Notes under the pieces: generated by a model | Database searches by the model: none | What the model saw: only the letters and a program-made list of their open reading frames with translations | What the model was told of the DNA's origin: nothing | Source: Paenibacillus_AB hodogayensis | Lineage (GTDB): Bacteria; Bacillota; Bacilli; Paenibacillales; NBRC-103111 | DNA: 64,000 nt | Assembly (NCBI RefSeq): GCF_039536325.1 | Contig: NZ_BAAAYO010000010.1 | Coordinates: 1,227,533-1,291,532, forward strand | Reading direction: 5' to 3' | Shown here: positions 26,088-34,685 of the stretch, in pieces | Layout: the number at the start of each line of letters is the position of its first letter | How positions within the stretch are numbered: position 1 is the stretch's first letter | Program-made: the position numbers and the translations under genes

Positions 26088-27816
26088 ACGCTTCATCTCC
26101 TATAAACTGTTCGCGGAATAAATCTATATACGTTTCATTGCTTTTAATCAGTACGTTGTGCGTATCAAAGCCTGCCACAACGCCTTCCGCTAAAACCGCG
26201 ATTTTATCACAGCTTTTGATGGTGGAAAAACGGTGGGCGATTATAATAAGCGTCCGATCATACGACATATCCATCATCACGTTACGAATAAGTGCTTCGT
26301 TCTGGCTGTCGAGGAACGATGTGGCTTCGTCAAAGATCAAAATCTTGGGATTCTTGACTAATATCCTGGCAATAGCCAGACGCTGCTTCTGTCCACCGGA
26401 TAATTCTTGCCCGTCAGTTCCAAGCAGCGTGTCCAGTCCGTTCGGGAGTGTCAGGAAAACATCATAAAGGGCGGCTTTCTTTATCGCTTCTATTAATACG
26501 GCATCATTATCCTTGTTGTTTGTAAATGAAAGATTGTAACGCAGGGTGTTGTCATAAAGGATGGTCTCCTGATGAACAATGCCCACCTGGCTTCGCAAGC
26601 TATGTAGGTTATACTCATTGACATTCGTTCCATCGATCAAAAGCTCGCCGCTATCAACGTTATATAAATGGTAGATCAGATTCGCCATTGTTGTTTTACC
26701 CCCGCCGCTCTTTCCGACAACGCCAATCGTGCTTCCTGCAGCAACACGGAGATTGAATCCGTTCAGAACATGCTTATCTTCGGTGTACCCGAATGTGACA
26801 TTCTTAAATTCAATTGTGCCATCCTTTATTTGTTTGGTAGGATGGCTTTCTTTGTAATCTTCTTCATCTTCATTCAGAATATCCACGACACGTTGTAGGG
26901 AGACAAGCTGCTTCCCGGCATCCATAATTTTGCCGTTTATGGTACTGAAGTAGTACACAGCCATGTTGAAATAGCTAACGGCGGCTACAAAAACGCCGAG
27001 TTGCATTTGGTCTATTACGATGAAATAGGCGCACATCATAAATATGAATAGTTGCGCGATAAGAGTGAGGAACGAATTAACCCTTTCCGCCGTCACATCG
27101 ATTCTTCCGCTTTCCACGTTCATTTTATTGATGGATGTCGTTTTTCTTAAATAAAACCTCGTTACCTTTTTACATGCATTAAGGATTTTGATCTCCTGCA
27201 AATTTTTCATAATTTCAAACAAATAAGAGGAAAGCTTGCCCTGTTCCTTTGAAATCTCCTTGTTGATATTTTGCGACTTTTTCTTGAAATGTTTCGATGT
27301 AAAAAACACGACAGGAACCAGTACAACTGTAAATGCCCCCAAAAAAATATTGTAGTAAAACATGAAGCAGACAGCGAATAGGATATGCAAAAAGTTGGAA
27401 TATCCCCAAAGGCCGCTCCAAAATACGAGATTCATAATATCGGTGGCGTCGTTGTTCATTCGGCTGATCATATCTCCGCTGTACATTCCGGAGAGGTCTC
27501 TTCCTTTTTTATGTAATATCTTTTTGAAAAGAGCCCGCCGTATATCAAAGACAAAACCCGTCATCAAATGTGACGAAATGAGATTGTTTAACGTCATAAC
27601 GACAAACTGATTGACAAAGAGTATGCCGGCATAGATCAAGCACAAATTCAAAAAGGCGGTCATGTCTTTATCATAAAAAGCGATATTGATAATTTTCCCG
27701 TTGAGGAACGGATAAATCAAATTGATCACCGTTCCTAATGTAGTGATGATGAACCCACATAAAAATACCCATTTGTGCATGAATACAAATTTCGTGACCC
27801 ATTGCCTTGTTGTCAT
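26065..27816 (-). CDS. ABC exporter half-transporter (permease plus ATPase), first gene
   Basis: About 583 residues with the same layout: membrane domain (VFLCGFIITTLGTVINLIYP; FLHILFAVCFMFYYNIFLGAF) then ATPase with Walker A GKSGGGKTT, Q-loop IVHQETIL, signature LSGGQKQR, Walker B ILIFDEATSFLD and H-loop AHRFS. ATG 27816 follows AGAGAGGTG. Both ATPase sites of the presumed heterodimer look competent. The pair follows the T-box LysRS gene in the same direction, 447 bp apart but with that gene's T-box and promoter between, so they are separate transcription units. Substrate unknown; lantibiotic or multidrug export are the usual roles. Confidence 0.9.
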   Translation of the reverse strand: MTTRQWVTKFVFMHKWVFLCGFIITTLGTVINLIYPFLNGKIINIAFYDKDMTAFLNLCLIYAGILFVNQFVVMTLNNLISSHLMTGFVFDIRRALFKKILHKKGRDLSGMYSGDMISRMNNDATDIMNLVFWSGLWGYSNFLHILFAVCFMFYYNIFLGAFTVVLVPVVFFTSKHFKKKSQNINKEISKEQGKLSSYLFEIMKNLQEIKILNACKKVTRFYLRKTTSINKMNVESGRIDVTAERVNSFLTLIAQLFIFMMCAYFIVIDQMQLGVFVAAVSYFNMAVYYFSTINGKIMDAGKQLVSLQRVVDILNEDEEDYKESHPTKQIKDGTIEFKNVTFGYTEDKHVLNGFNLRVAAGSTIGVVGKSGGGKTTMANLIYHLYNVDSGELLIDGTNVNEYNLHSLRSQVGIVHQETILYDNTLRYNLSFTNNKDNDAVLIEAIKKAALYDVFLTLPNGLDTLLGTDGQELSGGQKQRLAIARILVKNPKILIFDEATSFLDSQNEALIRNVMMDMSYDRTLIIIAHRFSTIKSCDKIAVLAEGVVAGFDTHNVLIKSNETYIDLFREQFIGDEAYEPVGYL

Positions 27817-28200
27817 ATACACACCTCTCTATGGTTAACGCTCACGCCTCTTTTTCATTAGCTAATGGCTCAAATAATTCGAATGGTACCAATCGTAAAA
27901 TAAAAAATCTTATTTTACAAACCTCAAAAACGCATGTTTGCTTTTTTCATAGATTTACACATTCGCATTACAATGCCTAAATTCAGGATGTTCAGAAAAT
28001 AATAACTCTGTTTATCTCAAAAAACCTTAGATATTCTCATCTTCCTTCTGTTAGTACATTAAGCAAAACTCCCCGTTAGTTGAGAAAACGGCAGCCATTT
28101 GACCGGCTGCCGTCGTGTGAACAACAATTTAATGATGTGAAATTCATTTCCTTAAGCAACTTCTCTTCCAGATAGAGCAAGTCGTAACGGTATCATGTCG
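27817..28200. other. Intergenic region upstream of the exporter genes
   Basis: AT-rich. Contains an AAAATAAGATTTTTTATTTT palindrome near 27899-27920 on the exporter's leader side, an unexplained CTGTTAGTACATTAAG at 28046-28062, and the dispersed hairpin element at 28062-28122. No gene is seen. Confidence 0.6.
28062..28122. repeat. Dispersed element with ACGGCAGCC hairpin
   Basis: CAAAACTCCCCGTTAGTTGAG, then ACGGCAGCC-ATTTGACC-GGCTGCCGT, then GTGTGAACAACAATTT. It is closely related to the element at 15961. It lies downstream of the minus-strand PNPOx-like gene, whose transcripts it could terminate. Confidence 0.75.
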
Positions 28201-28749
28201 TTAAATCTCTCGTCCGACATTCTTAACCGTTCTATACATTTTTTCTGCTTCAATAGGACTTTCTTTTGCCGTCATATGGTGTGGAATTATCCGGCAAACT
28301 TGAACCGGACCGCCGAATACAGCCGACCTATACTTGTCAACATGCTGCTTCGACAAGGGGCGGTTATAGTAGCCGGGTACGTATTTATTGATCATTTCCT
28401 GAAGGACATGGGTGGCTTCATCCAAATCCGTGATCGGCTCTGCTCGTCCAAATATCATGACGCTCATATAAGCCGTATCCGTTTTGGCAGGTACCGGGTC
28501 CGTAATGGTTCCGTATTCCTCGCATACCGTAAAACATACCTCTGGATTTTCACTCATGACATGATTACGTCTTCCATCTCCAGCCCCGTGAAAATAAAGC
28601 TTCCCCTCAGTCCACACATAATTAAGCGGTACAACGTAGGGCAGGTTCCCATCAACCAACCCAAGATACCCAATTCTCGCTTGGTGAAGGAAACTTTCGA
28701 TTTTCTCTTGATCCCGGCATTCCCTGATCTTATAACGAACCGAATCCAT
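28201..28749 (-). CDS. Pyridoxamine 5'-phosphate oxidase-like flavoprotein (NimA-like)
   Basis: A 182-residue split-barrel flavin-binding protein: YLGLVDGNLPYVVPLNYVW (about 27-45), GKLYFHGAGDGRRNHVM and PEVCFTVCEEYG. These signatures are those of the PNPOx-like/NimA group, whose members include nitroimidazole reductases and heme-degrading proteins. ATG 28749 has GAAAGGAGAGA upstream; the longer frame to 28857 is not needed. It is divergent from a MocR/PdxR regulator starting at 28893, which probably regulates it. A vitamin B6-linked or detoxifying role is possible. Confidence 0.83.
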   Translation of the reverse strand: MDSVRYKIRECRDQEKIESFLHQARIGYLGLVDGNLPYVVPLNYVWTEGKLYFHGAGDGRRNHVMSENPEVCFTVCEEYGTITDPVPAKTDTAYMSVMIFGRAEPITDLDEATHVLQEMINKYVPGYYNRPLSKQHVDKYRSAVFGGPVQVCRIIPHHMTAKESPIEAEKMYRTVKNVGREI

Positions 28750-28892
28750 TTCAAAATCTCTCCTTTCACTCCTAACATTGCAAATACCAGCGTTATTACG
28801 GTAGTATATCAGTGAATGGAGTGTACTTACATATCCAAATAACACGGTTACAAGCAATCCATAATTAATAGGGTTGGAGCTTCTATTCGGGG

Positions 28893-30332
28893 GTGTACAC
28901 GATGATGAAAGTCATACGTAATGATAAGAGACCGATCTGGCAGCAATTGCTTGATCAAGCGATTCATAATATTACTAGCGGAATCTGGGCGCCAGGAGAA
29001 TTGCTCATCCCTTCCCGCGAGCTGGCTCACATGGTAGGTGTCTCTCGCTCCACAATACAGATCGTCTATGAGGAATTGCTCAGCCGAGGCTATACGGTCA
29101 CATCTCGCCGAGGAGGAACGCGAGTCAGTAACTGGAACCAAGTCACTGAGTCTACGAAGGAAATAGTCGCCCATGGTCCTATCCCCCCCTCGCTTCCCTT
29201 GCTGGACTCGGCGATCGATCAATTGCATCACTGGTTCAGGGGCAAAGAACACCGAGAGGTGGATATTGATTTTAGTCCTCATGAACCCTATGTGGATGGA
29301 CAATTTCAAAAGAACTGGCGACAATCGCTGCTCCACGCATCCGCTGCAATGGATTTATCAAGTTGGGCTTACGGGAATCCCTACGGTTTTACACCATTAC
29401 GAGAGCAAATTCAGCGTTATTTATCACTTGAACGAGGGATCCATATCCAAACCAATCAGATTTTGTTGACTTCAGGAGCTCAGCATAGCATTGACTTAAT
29501 CGCGCAATCGCTTTTAGTGGATGGGGACACCATCTCTGTAGAAGATCCCGGTTTTCCAGCTGCCTGGATGGCAATGAAATATCGGCGTATGAATGTGGTA
29601 CCCGTTCCCGTTGATGAGTATGGTCTAGTGGTTGAGCATATTCACCCACAATCCAAAATGATCTTCGCGACCCCTTCTCACCAGTGCGCGTCCGGGGTCG
29701 TCATGTCGGAGCCGCGTAGGCAACAATTGCTGCACAAGGCCGCTCAAGAACAATTCTGGATTATTGAGGACGATTATGATAGTGAATTTCGATACCGTGG
29801 TGAACCGCTTCCGACACTGTTTAGCCAGGCATCTAATAATACCTTGTACCTCATGAGTTTTTCTAAAATGATAGCTCCAGGCATTCGTATTTCGGCTATC
29901 GTTGGATCTGTCGAGGCAATAGCTCAACTAGTCAGGGTACAGGAGTTGACTTACCGTCATCTTCCGATTATGGATCAGCTAACACTAACCCACTTTATCA
30001 AGAATGGGCATTTTATGCGCCATATGAGAAGAGTCAGAAATGTATACCGACGAAGACACGAAGCCATGACAAAAACTATTATGGCTAGCGGTTTAGGGGA
30101 GCGTTTCACACTAAGAGGAGTAGAAACGGGATTGCATATGTTACTTGAAGCTGAAGAATCATACGACGAAGAAAACGTGACAAAATTAGCCCTTCAAAAG
30201 GGAATACGTATATATCCTCTTGGACCCTACTGTTTGGAAAGCAAACGAAAGGGCTGGGTGCTGGGGTTTGCAAAAGTAGATGAAGCATCGATTGAGCAGG
30301 GCATTCATCGTCTTTCAGAGTTGATCTTATAG
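28893..30332 (+). CDS. MocR/PdxR-type GntR regulator with aminotransferase domain
   Basis: A 479-residue fusion. Residues about 10-75 form a GntR winged helix (PIWQQLLDQAIHNITSG, IPSRELAHMVGVSRSTIQIV). The rest is a class I aminotransferase fold acting as PLP-binding sensor, with IIEDDYDSEFRYRG (PLP-contacting Asp and Tyr) and the lysine in SFSKMIAPGIR (about K330). Family members respond to PLP and amino compounds. The start may be GTG 28893 or ATG 28902 after GGGGG. Divergent from the PNPOx-like gene, the usual genetic arrangement for its target. Confidence 0.88.
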   Translation: MYTMMKVIRNDKRPIWQQLLDQAIHNITSGIWAPGELLIPSRELAHMVGVSRSTIQIVYEELLSRGYTVTSRRGGTRVSNWNQVTESTKEIVAHGPIPPSLPLLDSAIDQLHHWFRGKEHREVDIDFSPHEPYVDGQFQKNWRQSLLHASAAMDLSSWAYGNPYGFTPLREQIQRYLSLERGIHIQTNQILLTSGAQHSIDLIAQSLLVDGDTISVEDPGFPAAWMAMKYRRMNVVPVPVDEYGLVVEHIHPQSKMIFATPSHQCASGVVMSEPRRQQLLHKAAQEQFWIIEDDYDSEFRYRGEPLPTLFSQASNNTLYLMSFSKMIAPGIRISAIVGSVEAIAQLVRVQELTYRHLPIMDQLTLTHFIKNGHFMRHMRRVRNVYRRRHEAMTKTIMASGLGERFTLRGVETGLHMLLEAEESYDEENVTKLALQKGIRIYPLGPYCLESKRKGWVLGFAKVDEASIEQGIHRLSELIL

Positions 30333-30520
30333 GGTTATCTTAATAACTCAACTTTCGCAGATCAAAAATCGACTTAAACCCATGAAGCAGTTGGCCTGTT
30401 AAGCCATTCGATACCTAGCTTGAAAAATAGAAAAACACCGCTTCGTTTGGTAAAGTGAGAGTGTCGAGCAATCACTACCAGACAGAAGAGGTGTATTAGC
30501 CAGACACCATTGGTACACCG

Positions 30521-31765
30521 TTAAACAGATTTTCGTCCTTTCCTTGGCAGCTCGTAACTATTTCGGCTACCTACAACACGGTTTCTTGCTGCTCCTATAC
30601 CGACTAAAAAGAGTAGGACCGAAGCGCCGAGTAGAATGAAAAGTGGCAGGTTCCAACTATTTGTCGCATCATGCAGATATCCTATAAGGGCAGGACCGAC
30701 TGCGGCAAGAAGATATCCGATCGATTGCGCCATGCCAGACAGTTCTGCTGCTTGATGCGCATTTTCAGTACGTAACCCGAAAAACATCATGGACAAACTA
30801 AAGGCGAAACCTACACCTATTCCAAGTAAGATGATCCACAACAGAATGATAGTGGAGCTTCCGTAAAGAAGTCCGAGCGTTCCCGTCAAAAGCAAAATGG
30901 TTGTGATGACCACTAACAAACGTTGGCTAGACATGCGCCCAGCAATAACGGGGACAATAAAGGCAAATGGAAGCATAACTAACTGCATGATCGAGAGGTA
31001 CCATCCTGATTGGCCGGAGTCAATTCCATGCTGCTTTAAAATCTCAGGCAACCATGCGATCAACACATAGAAAACCATGGACTGTATACCCATAAACATG
31101 GTTACTTGCCAGGCAAGCGGGGATCGCCAAACATTCACATCGTTGCTGGACATCTGTTGACTCGTCGTGGCTGTTTGTTTCGTCTGATTTCTTAATTGCG
31201 GTAACCAACAGAGGATCGCTACAAAGCTTAGAATCCCCCATATTCCCAATGCTCCCTGCCATTTTAGACCTGCGTTCACGGCTAGCGGTACACTGATTCC
31301 CGATGCGATTGCTCCACATAAATTCATTGAAATGGAGTAAACACCTGTCATGGAGCCAATTTTCTTGGGGAAATCCCTTTTGATTATACTTGGCAATAAT
31401 ACATTACATACGGCAATGGCGAATCCAAGAATTGCTGTCCCAATAAACAGACTAGCTGCGCCAGATAAAGAACGTATTACAATACCTACAGTCAGAAAGA
31501 TTAGGGCGATCATTATGATACGTTCAACCCCATACCTTCGTCCTAATTTTGGTACTAGAGGCGATAATAAGGCAAAGGCAAGCAAGGGTACCGTTGTTAT
31601 CAGACCTGCTAATGTATTTGAAATATGAACGTCATCCCTTATGAGACTCACTAAAGGACCGACTGAGGTTAAGGGAGTACGTAAATTAGCTGCAATAACA
31701 ATAATGCCGAGAATGATCAGCCCTATAGAGGATGGTACGGCTTTTTTATTTTGTTTGTTTGGCAT
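30521..31765 (-). CDS. MFS transporter, CynX/NimT (YycB)-like
   Basis: A 414-residue 12-helix carrier. It begins IGLIILGIIVIAANLRTPLTSVGPL, the recognisable start of the cyanate/nitroimidazole-type CynX-NimT subfamily, and has the MFS loop motif PKLGRRYGVERI. It is presumably in the cytoplasmic membrane and exports or imports small anions or drugs. GGAGAAATG precedes ATG 31765. The cupin-type XRE regulator gene is 216 bp upstream in the same direction with a bidirectional terminator between, so it may be regulated by that protein without being co-transcribed. Confidence 0.85.
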   Translation of the reverse strand: MPNKQNKKAVPSSIGLIILGIIVIAANLRTPLTSVGPLVSLIRDDVHISNTLAGLITTVPLLAFALLSPLVPKLGRRYGVERIIMIALIFLTVGIVIRSLSGAASLFIGTAILGFAIAVCNVLLPSIIKRDFPKKIGSMTGVYSISMNLCGAIASGISVPLAVNAGLKWQGALGIWGILSFVAILCWLPQLRNQTKQTATTSQQMSSNDVNVWRSPLAWQVTMFMGIQSMVFYVLIAWLPEILKQHGIDSGQSGWYLSIMQLVMLPFAFIVPVIAGRMSSQRLLVVITTILLLTGTLGLLYGSSTIILLWIILLGIGVGFAFSLSMMFFGLRTENAHQAAELSGMAQSIGYLLAAVGPALIGYLHDATNSWNLPLFILLGASVLLFLVGIGAARNRVVGSRNSYELPRKGRKSV

Positions 31766-31913
31766 TCTTCATTTCTCCTTCCTGAATTCATACGTACTAA
31801 TTTTTTCCTGCTGATTGGAAAAAACTATGCAACAACATCCGCGCGAACAATTAAAGTATATTATAATATATTATTTTTAACAACAAGCATTTCATAACAT
31901 ACTTAAACTCATT

Positions 31914-31962
31914 AAAAAAACAACTCTGAATTCCCGTCATGGAATTCGGAGTTGTTTTTTAT
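31914..31962. terminator. Bidirectional terminator
   Basis: ACAACTCTGAATTCC / GGAATTCGGAGTTGT with a 6-nt loop, A-rich on the left and T-rich on the right, so a T run follows the stem on either strand. It ends the XRE-cupin gene on the minus strand. Confidence 0.88.
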
Positions 31963-31980
31963 AAGTGAAATTTTCGAATT

Positions 31981-32541
31981 TTAGAAACCATACTGTAAGG
32001 ATATATGGAGCACGGTTTCGCTATTCGTATGATTGACATAGGAATGAGGACAATCTGCACGAAAACTGATCGTATCGTATTGATTCAGTGTGTAAATCTC
32101 TCCATTGACTTGAATTTCAATGGAACCAGTCATTACGGTCGCAATTTCAGTTGTGTTCACATGATGACCTTCAGGGTGATACGAGCTATGCGGCTGTAAG
32201 TAAGCCCGACACATCTCAATATCGTTGCTTTTAAAGACTGGTTCAATGATCCAATTTTTCTGATCATTAGAAAACCGCAGTCCTTCGCCTGCTCGATACA
32301 AACTAACAGGGTCTTCTGATTTGAACAACGCCAACAGCGGTAAAGATATGCCTTTTGAAATTTTCCATATAATCGCCAAAGTAGGATTTGTCTCGCCACG
32401 TTCGATATTCCCCAGAGTAAGTTTGCTTACGCCCGTTAATTCCGCTAAGTTGTCTAAGCTCATGTTTTTTTCTTTTCTGTACTTTTTCAAAGCACCGCCG
32501 ATTTGTAATACAATTTGTTTTGATTCATCGATTTCATCCAT
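31981..32541 (-). CDS. XRE-family regulator with C-terminal cupin
   Basis: A 186-residue protein: helix-turn-helix at about 15-70 (LDNLAELTGVSKLTLGNIERGE, summarised), then a cupin domain (YHPEGHHVNTTEIATVM, about 115-131; INQYD-type strand; SYVNHTNSETVLHIS). Such regulators sense a small ligand and usually control a neighbouring transporter or enzyme; here the MFS gene follows. GAGGTGAATATC precedes the ATG. Confidence 0.87.
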   Translation of the reverse strand: MDEIDESKQIVLQIGGALKKYRKEKNMSLDNLAELTGVSKLTLGNIERGETNPTLAIIWKISKGISLPLLALFKSEDPVSLYRAGEGLRFSNDQKNWIIEPVFKSNDIEMCRAYLQPHSSYHPEGHHVNTTEIATVMTGSIEIQVNGEIYTLNQYDTISFRADCPHSYVNHTNSETVLHISLQYGF

Positions 32542-32755
32542 TTGATATTCACCTCAACAAAAAAGCAGTTATAGCTAGTATATTGTGTATCTGGATTCTT
32601 TTCCATACAATTAGTATTTGACGGTGGACTACACTCCTATGAAAAATACTGAACAAAGGCCGGCTGCGCCAGATACAAAGACAATTACAATTATAAACAG
32701 GTCTTTTTTGGATTAAGCTATCGTGTCCGATAGTTTAAGTACTTTACTACACATT

Positions 32756-33400
32756 TTATTTAATACTATTTTTTTCAAGAATATAGTCTTCATTGGAATT
32801 TTTTAAAACTAAATCGAAATTCCGATGATAAGGATGCATAAATAAATCATATTGAATTCTTCGCTCTTCATGAGATTTTCTTAAATAATTAATATCTGTT
32901 CCTCTTTCGGCAACATCTCGTATACTTCTTCTCATTAGTTCGTTTTCCCCATCTGTATATAAGTAAACTTTTAGATCGTACAAATTGGGATCTGTAAAGG
33001 TAACGGTCATGCCTTCCACAATATTTATTTTGTTTTCGGAGGAAACCAACACACTCTTTGTATAGTTCGTGCCTATTGTATAAAAATCTAAACTATCTCT
33101 CATCATATGAATGTCTCTCTCTAAAGCGAATACATTATGAGCGGCAGGATAACAAGCTGTCATTTTCTCTTGATGCTGTTCATTCTTATATTCATAGTTG
33201 ATTAAAGTGTACTTCCTAAGATGAGAACCGATAATATAAGGATCTGTATTGATATAATTTACATTGTCATGTCCCAGAAGTTTTAATAGATTATGGGCAA
33301 ACGTTGTCTTTCCAGACGCACCGTGACCCGAAATCCCAATGATAAATCTTTTATCTTCTCCTCTAACCGAATTGGCTATCTCATGCAAAACACTGTCCAT
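32756..33400 (-). CDS. P-loop kinase, uridine kinase-like
   Basis: A 214-residue nucleoside/phosphoribulokinase-like ATPase. Walker A is IIGISGHGASGKTTFAHNLL (about 20-39). Later come NYINTDPYIIG (Walker B-type Asp), IVEGMTVTFTDP and RRSIRDVAERGTD, the lid-region arginines. ATG 33400 has GGGGGTAAAT just before it. The frame runs open to 33655, but that extra part is the antisense of an IS3-transposase remnant and should not be annotated as protein. Substrate unknown; the family phosphorylates uridine, pantothenate or related small molecules. Confidence 0.75.
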   Translation of the reverse strand: MDSVLHEIANSVRGEDKRFIIGISGHGASGKTTFAHNLLKLLGHDNVNYINTDPYIIGSHLRKYTLINYEYKNEQHQEKMTACYPAAHNVFALERDIHMMRDSLDFYTIGTNYTKSVLVSSENKINIVEGMTVTFTDPNLYDLKVYLYTDGENELMRRSIRDVAERGTDINYLRKSHEERRIQYDLFMHPYHRNFDLVLKNSNEDYILEKNSIK

Positions 33401-33493
33401 ATTTACCCCCATTCGGTTTATTGATTTTTGTTCAATGTCTTGCCTCTTAAAGTAACCCAGAAATTTTCCCAGCAGGGAACAAAAATCTCGCAG

Positions 33494-33740
33494 CGAACGG
33501 TAACCCGAATCATGAAAAAGAACGGCCTGCGCTCCAGAACCGTCAAGAAATACAAAGCGACGACGAACTCCAAATAGCATGCCTGTACAGGAAAACGTAT
33601 TAAACCGTGAATTCGTCGCAAGCAAGCCCGGTGAGAAATGGGTGAAGGACATCACCTAACTGAGCACAGCCGAAGGCTGGCTGTATTTGGCGACCGTCAT
33701 GGACCTGTTCTCCCGTAAAATCATCGGATGGCGTATGACA
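33494..33740 (+). mobile_element. IS3-family insertion sequence remnant (OrfB fragment)
   Basis: The plus strand reads RTVTRIMKKNGLRSRTVKKY and KATTNSK then a stop, then in a second frame ENVLNREFVASKPGEKWVKD and, after a TAA, LSTAEGWLYLATVMDLFSRK and IIGWRMT. This is the middle of an IS3-type transposase, around the first catalytic Asp. At least one frameshift and two stops interrupt it, and both ends are missing. It lies immediately upstream of the kinase gene and may have replaced its original promoter. Confidence 0.85.
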
Positions 33741-33857
33741 CACACAAAGTTAATCGACAATCACAGCAATTCACTATCTCAGAGAGTTACTAAAACATGA
33801 ATCTTCGAGATGCAACGAATATTTACGACTATTGGCCAGTAATAACCTGATCTGAAG

Positions 33858-34454
33858 TTATTCAACACTCTCCATTTTTGAAAGATAAAAGTCCTCCCAA
33901 TTATCTCTTGTGTTCTTTGATTGTGGATTAGCAGGAATTGTAATTTTTTCCGTTGGGAAGTAAAAATATTTTTTTTGGGTATGCTTTTGCAATCCTGAAA
34001 TTTTCTTTAAGTCCCTTTGAAATGTTCGATAAAAAGATTGGATTTGTTTGTTAGGATTCTTTGATATCATACGCATTTGTATAAGTTCTCGACTTTTATC
34101 GGTTTCTCTACCGCCTTTAACTTCAATAGAATAGGAGCCTGGCGTATCGTAAAAAAATCCATTTTTTTTGATTTGTGTTATATCTTGTACGGGATAGCAG
34201 GAGAAGAAAAAAGAGTTATATGCAGTATCATTAAAATAACTGGCGAACAAATCGATTTCTTTACTTTCAAAAGATAAGTATTGACGTTCACCCTTTGCGT
34301 TAATAAATATTTCGGCATATAGTTTAACTCCATGACTCAGCATTGCATTATGGCTCTCCGTAAGAAAATCCATAACAGGCATTGAAATATTAAAATAGAT
34401 AGCTATACAATTTCCCTCCTCATCCAAAATATAAATGAATAGTGCGTTATTCAA
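33858..34454 (-). CDS. Hypothetical protein, unknown family
   Basis: A 198-residue frame beginning with TTG at 34454 and no convincing ribosome-binding site, so the N terminus may be truncated. It contains FIYILDEEGNCIAIYFNISM, FESKEIDLFASYFNDTAY, GSYSIEVKGGRETDKSREL and a basic C-terminal third. I recognise no domain. The composition is that of a soluble, mixed alpha/beta protein. Neighbours are an IS3 remnant and unexplained sequence at 34455-34680, so it may be the remainder of a larger mobile-element cargo gene. Confidence 0.5.
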   Translation of the reverse strand: MNNALFIYILDEEGNCIAIYFNISMPVMDFLTESHNAMLSHGVKLYAEIFINAKGERQYLSFESKEIDLFASYFNDTAYNSFFFSCYPVQDITQIKKNGFFYDTPGSYSIEVKGGRETDKSRELIQMRMISKNPNKQIQSFYRTFQRDLKKISGLQKHTQKKYFYFPTEKITIPANPQSKNTRDNWEDFYLSKMESVE

Positions 34455-34685
34455 GTTAAAATTTAACCGTACTTAACGAATCTTAAACAGAATAGAGCCA
34501 ATCTAGCCTTCTCACCAGCTCATGCATTCCCAAGGTAAGAAGCACGGAGTACCGGGAGACGTTACGTAAGTGGGCTTTGACCCGTTCCGTTTGAAAAACG
34601 CCCTCCACTCACACTCTATAGGGGAGTGAATTCCTGCGAATCATGAGTCTGGATGAGAAAACGGAATCTTTTTGAGGGAGCTGAA

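Noticed and set aside
28554..28778. Minus-strand overlapping frame within the PNPOx-like gene
   Set aside because: Out-of-frame shadow without a start signal.
33401..33655. N-terminal 85 residues of the kinase frame
   Set aside because: They are the antisense of an IS3 transposase fragment.
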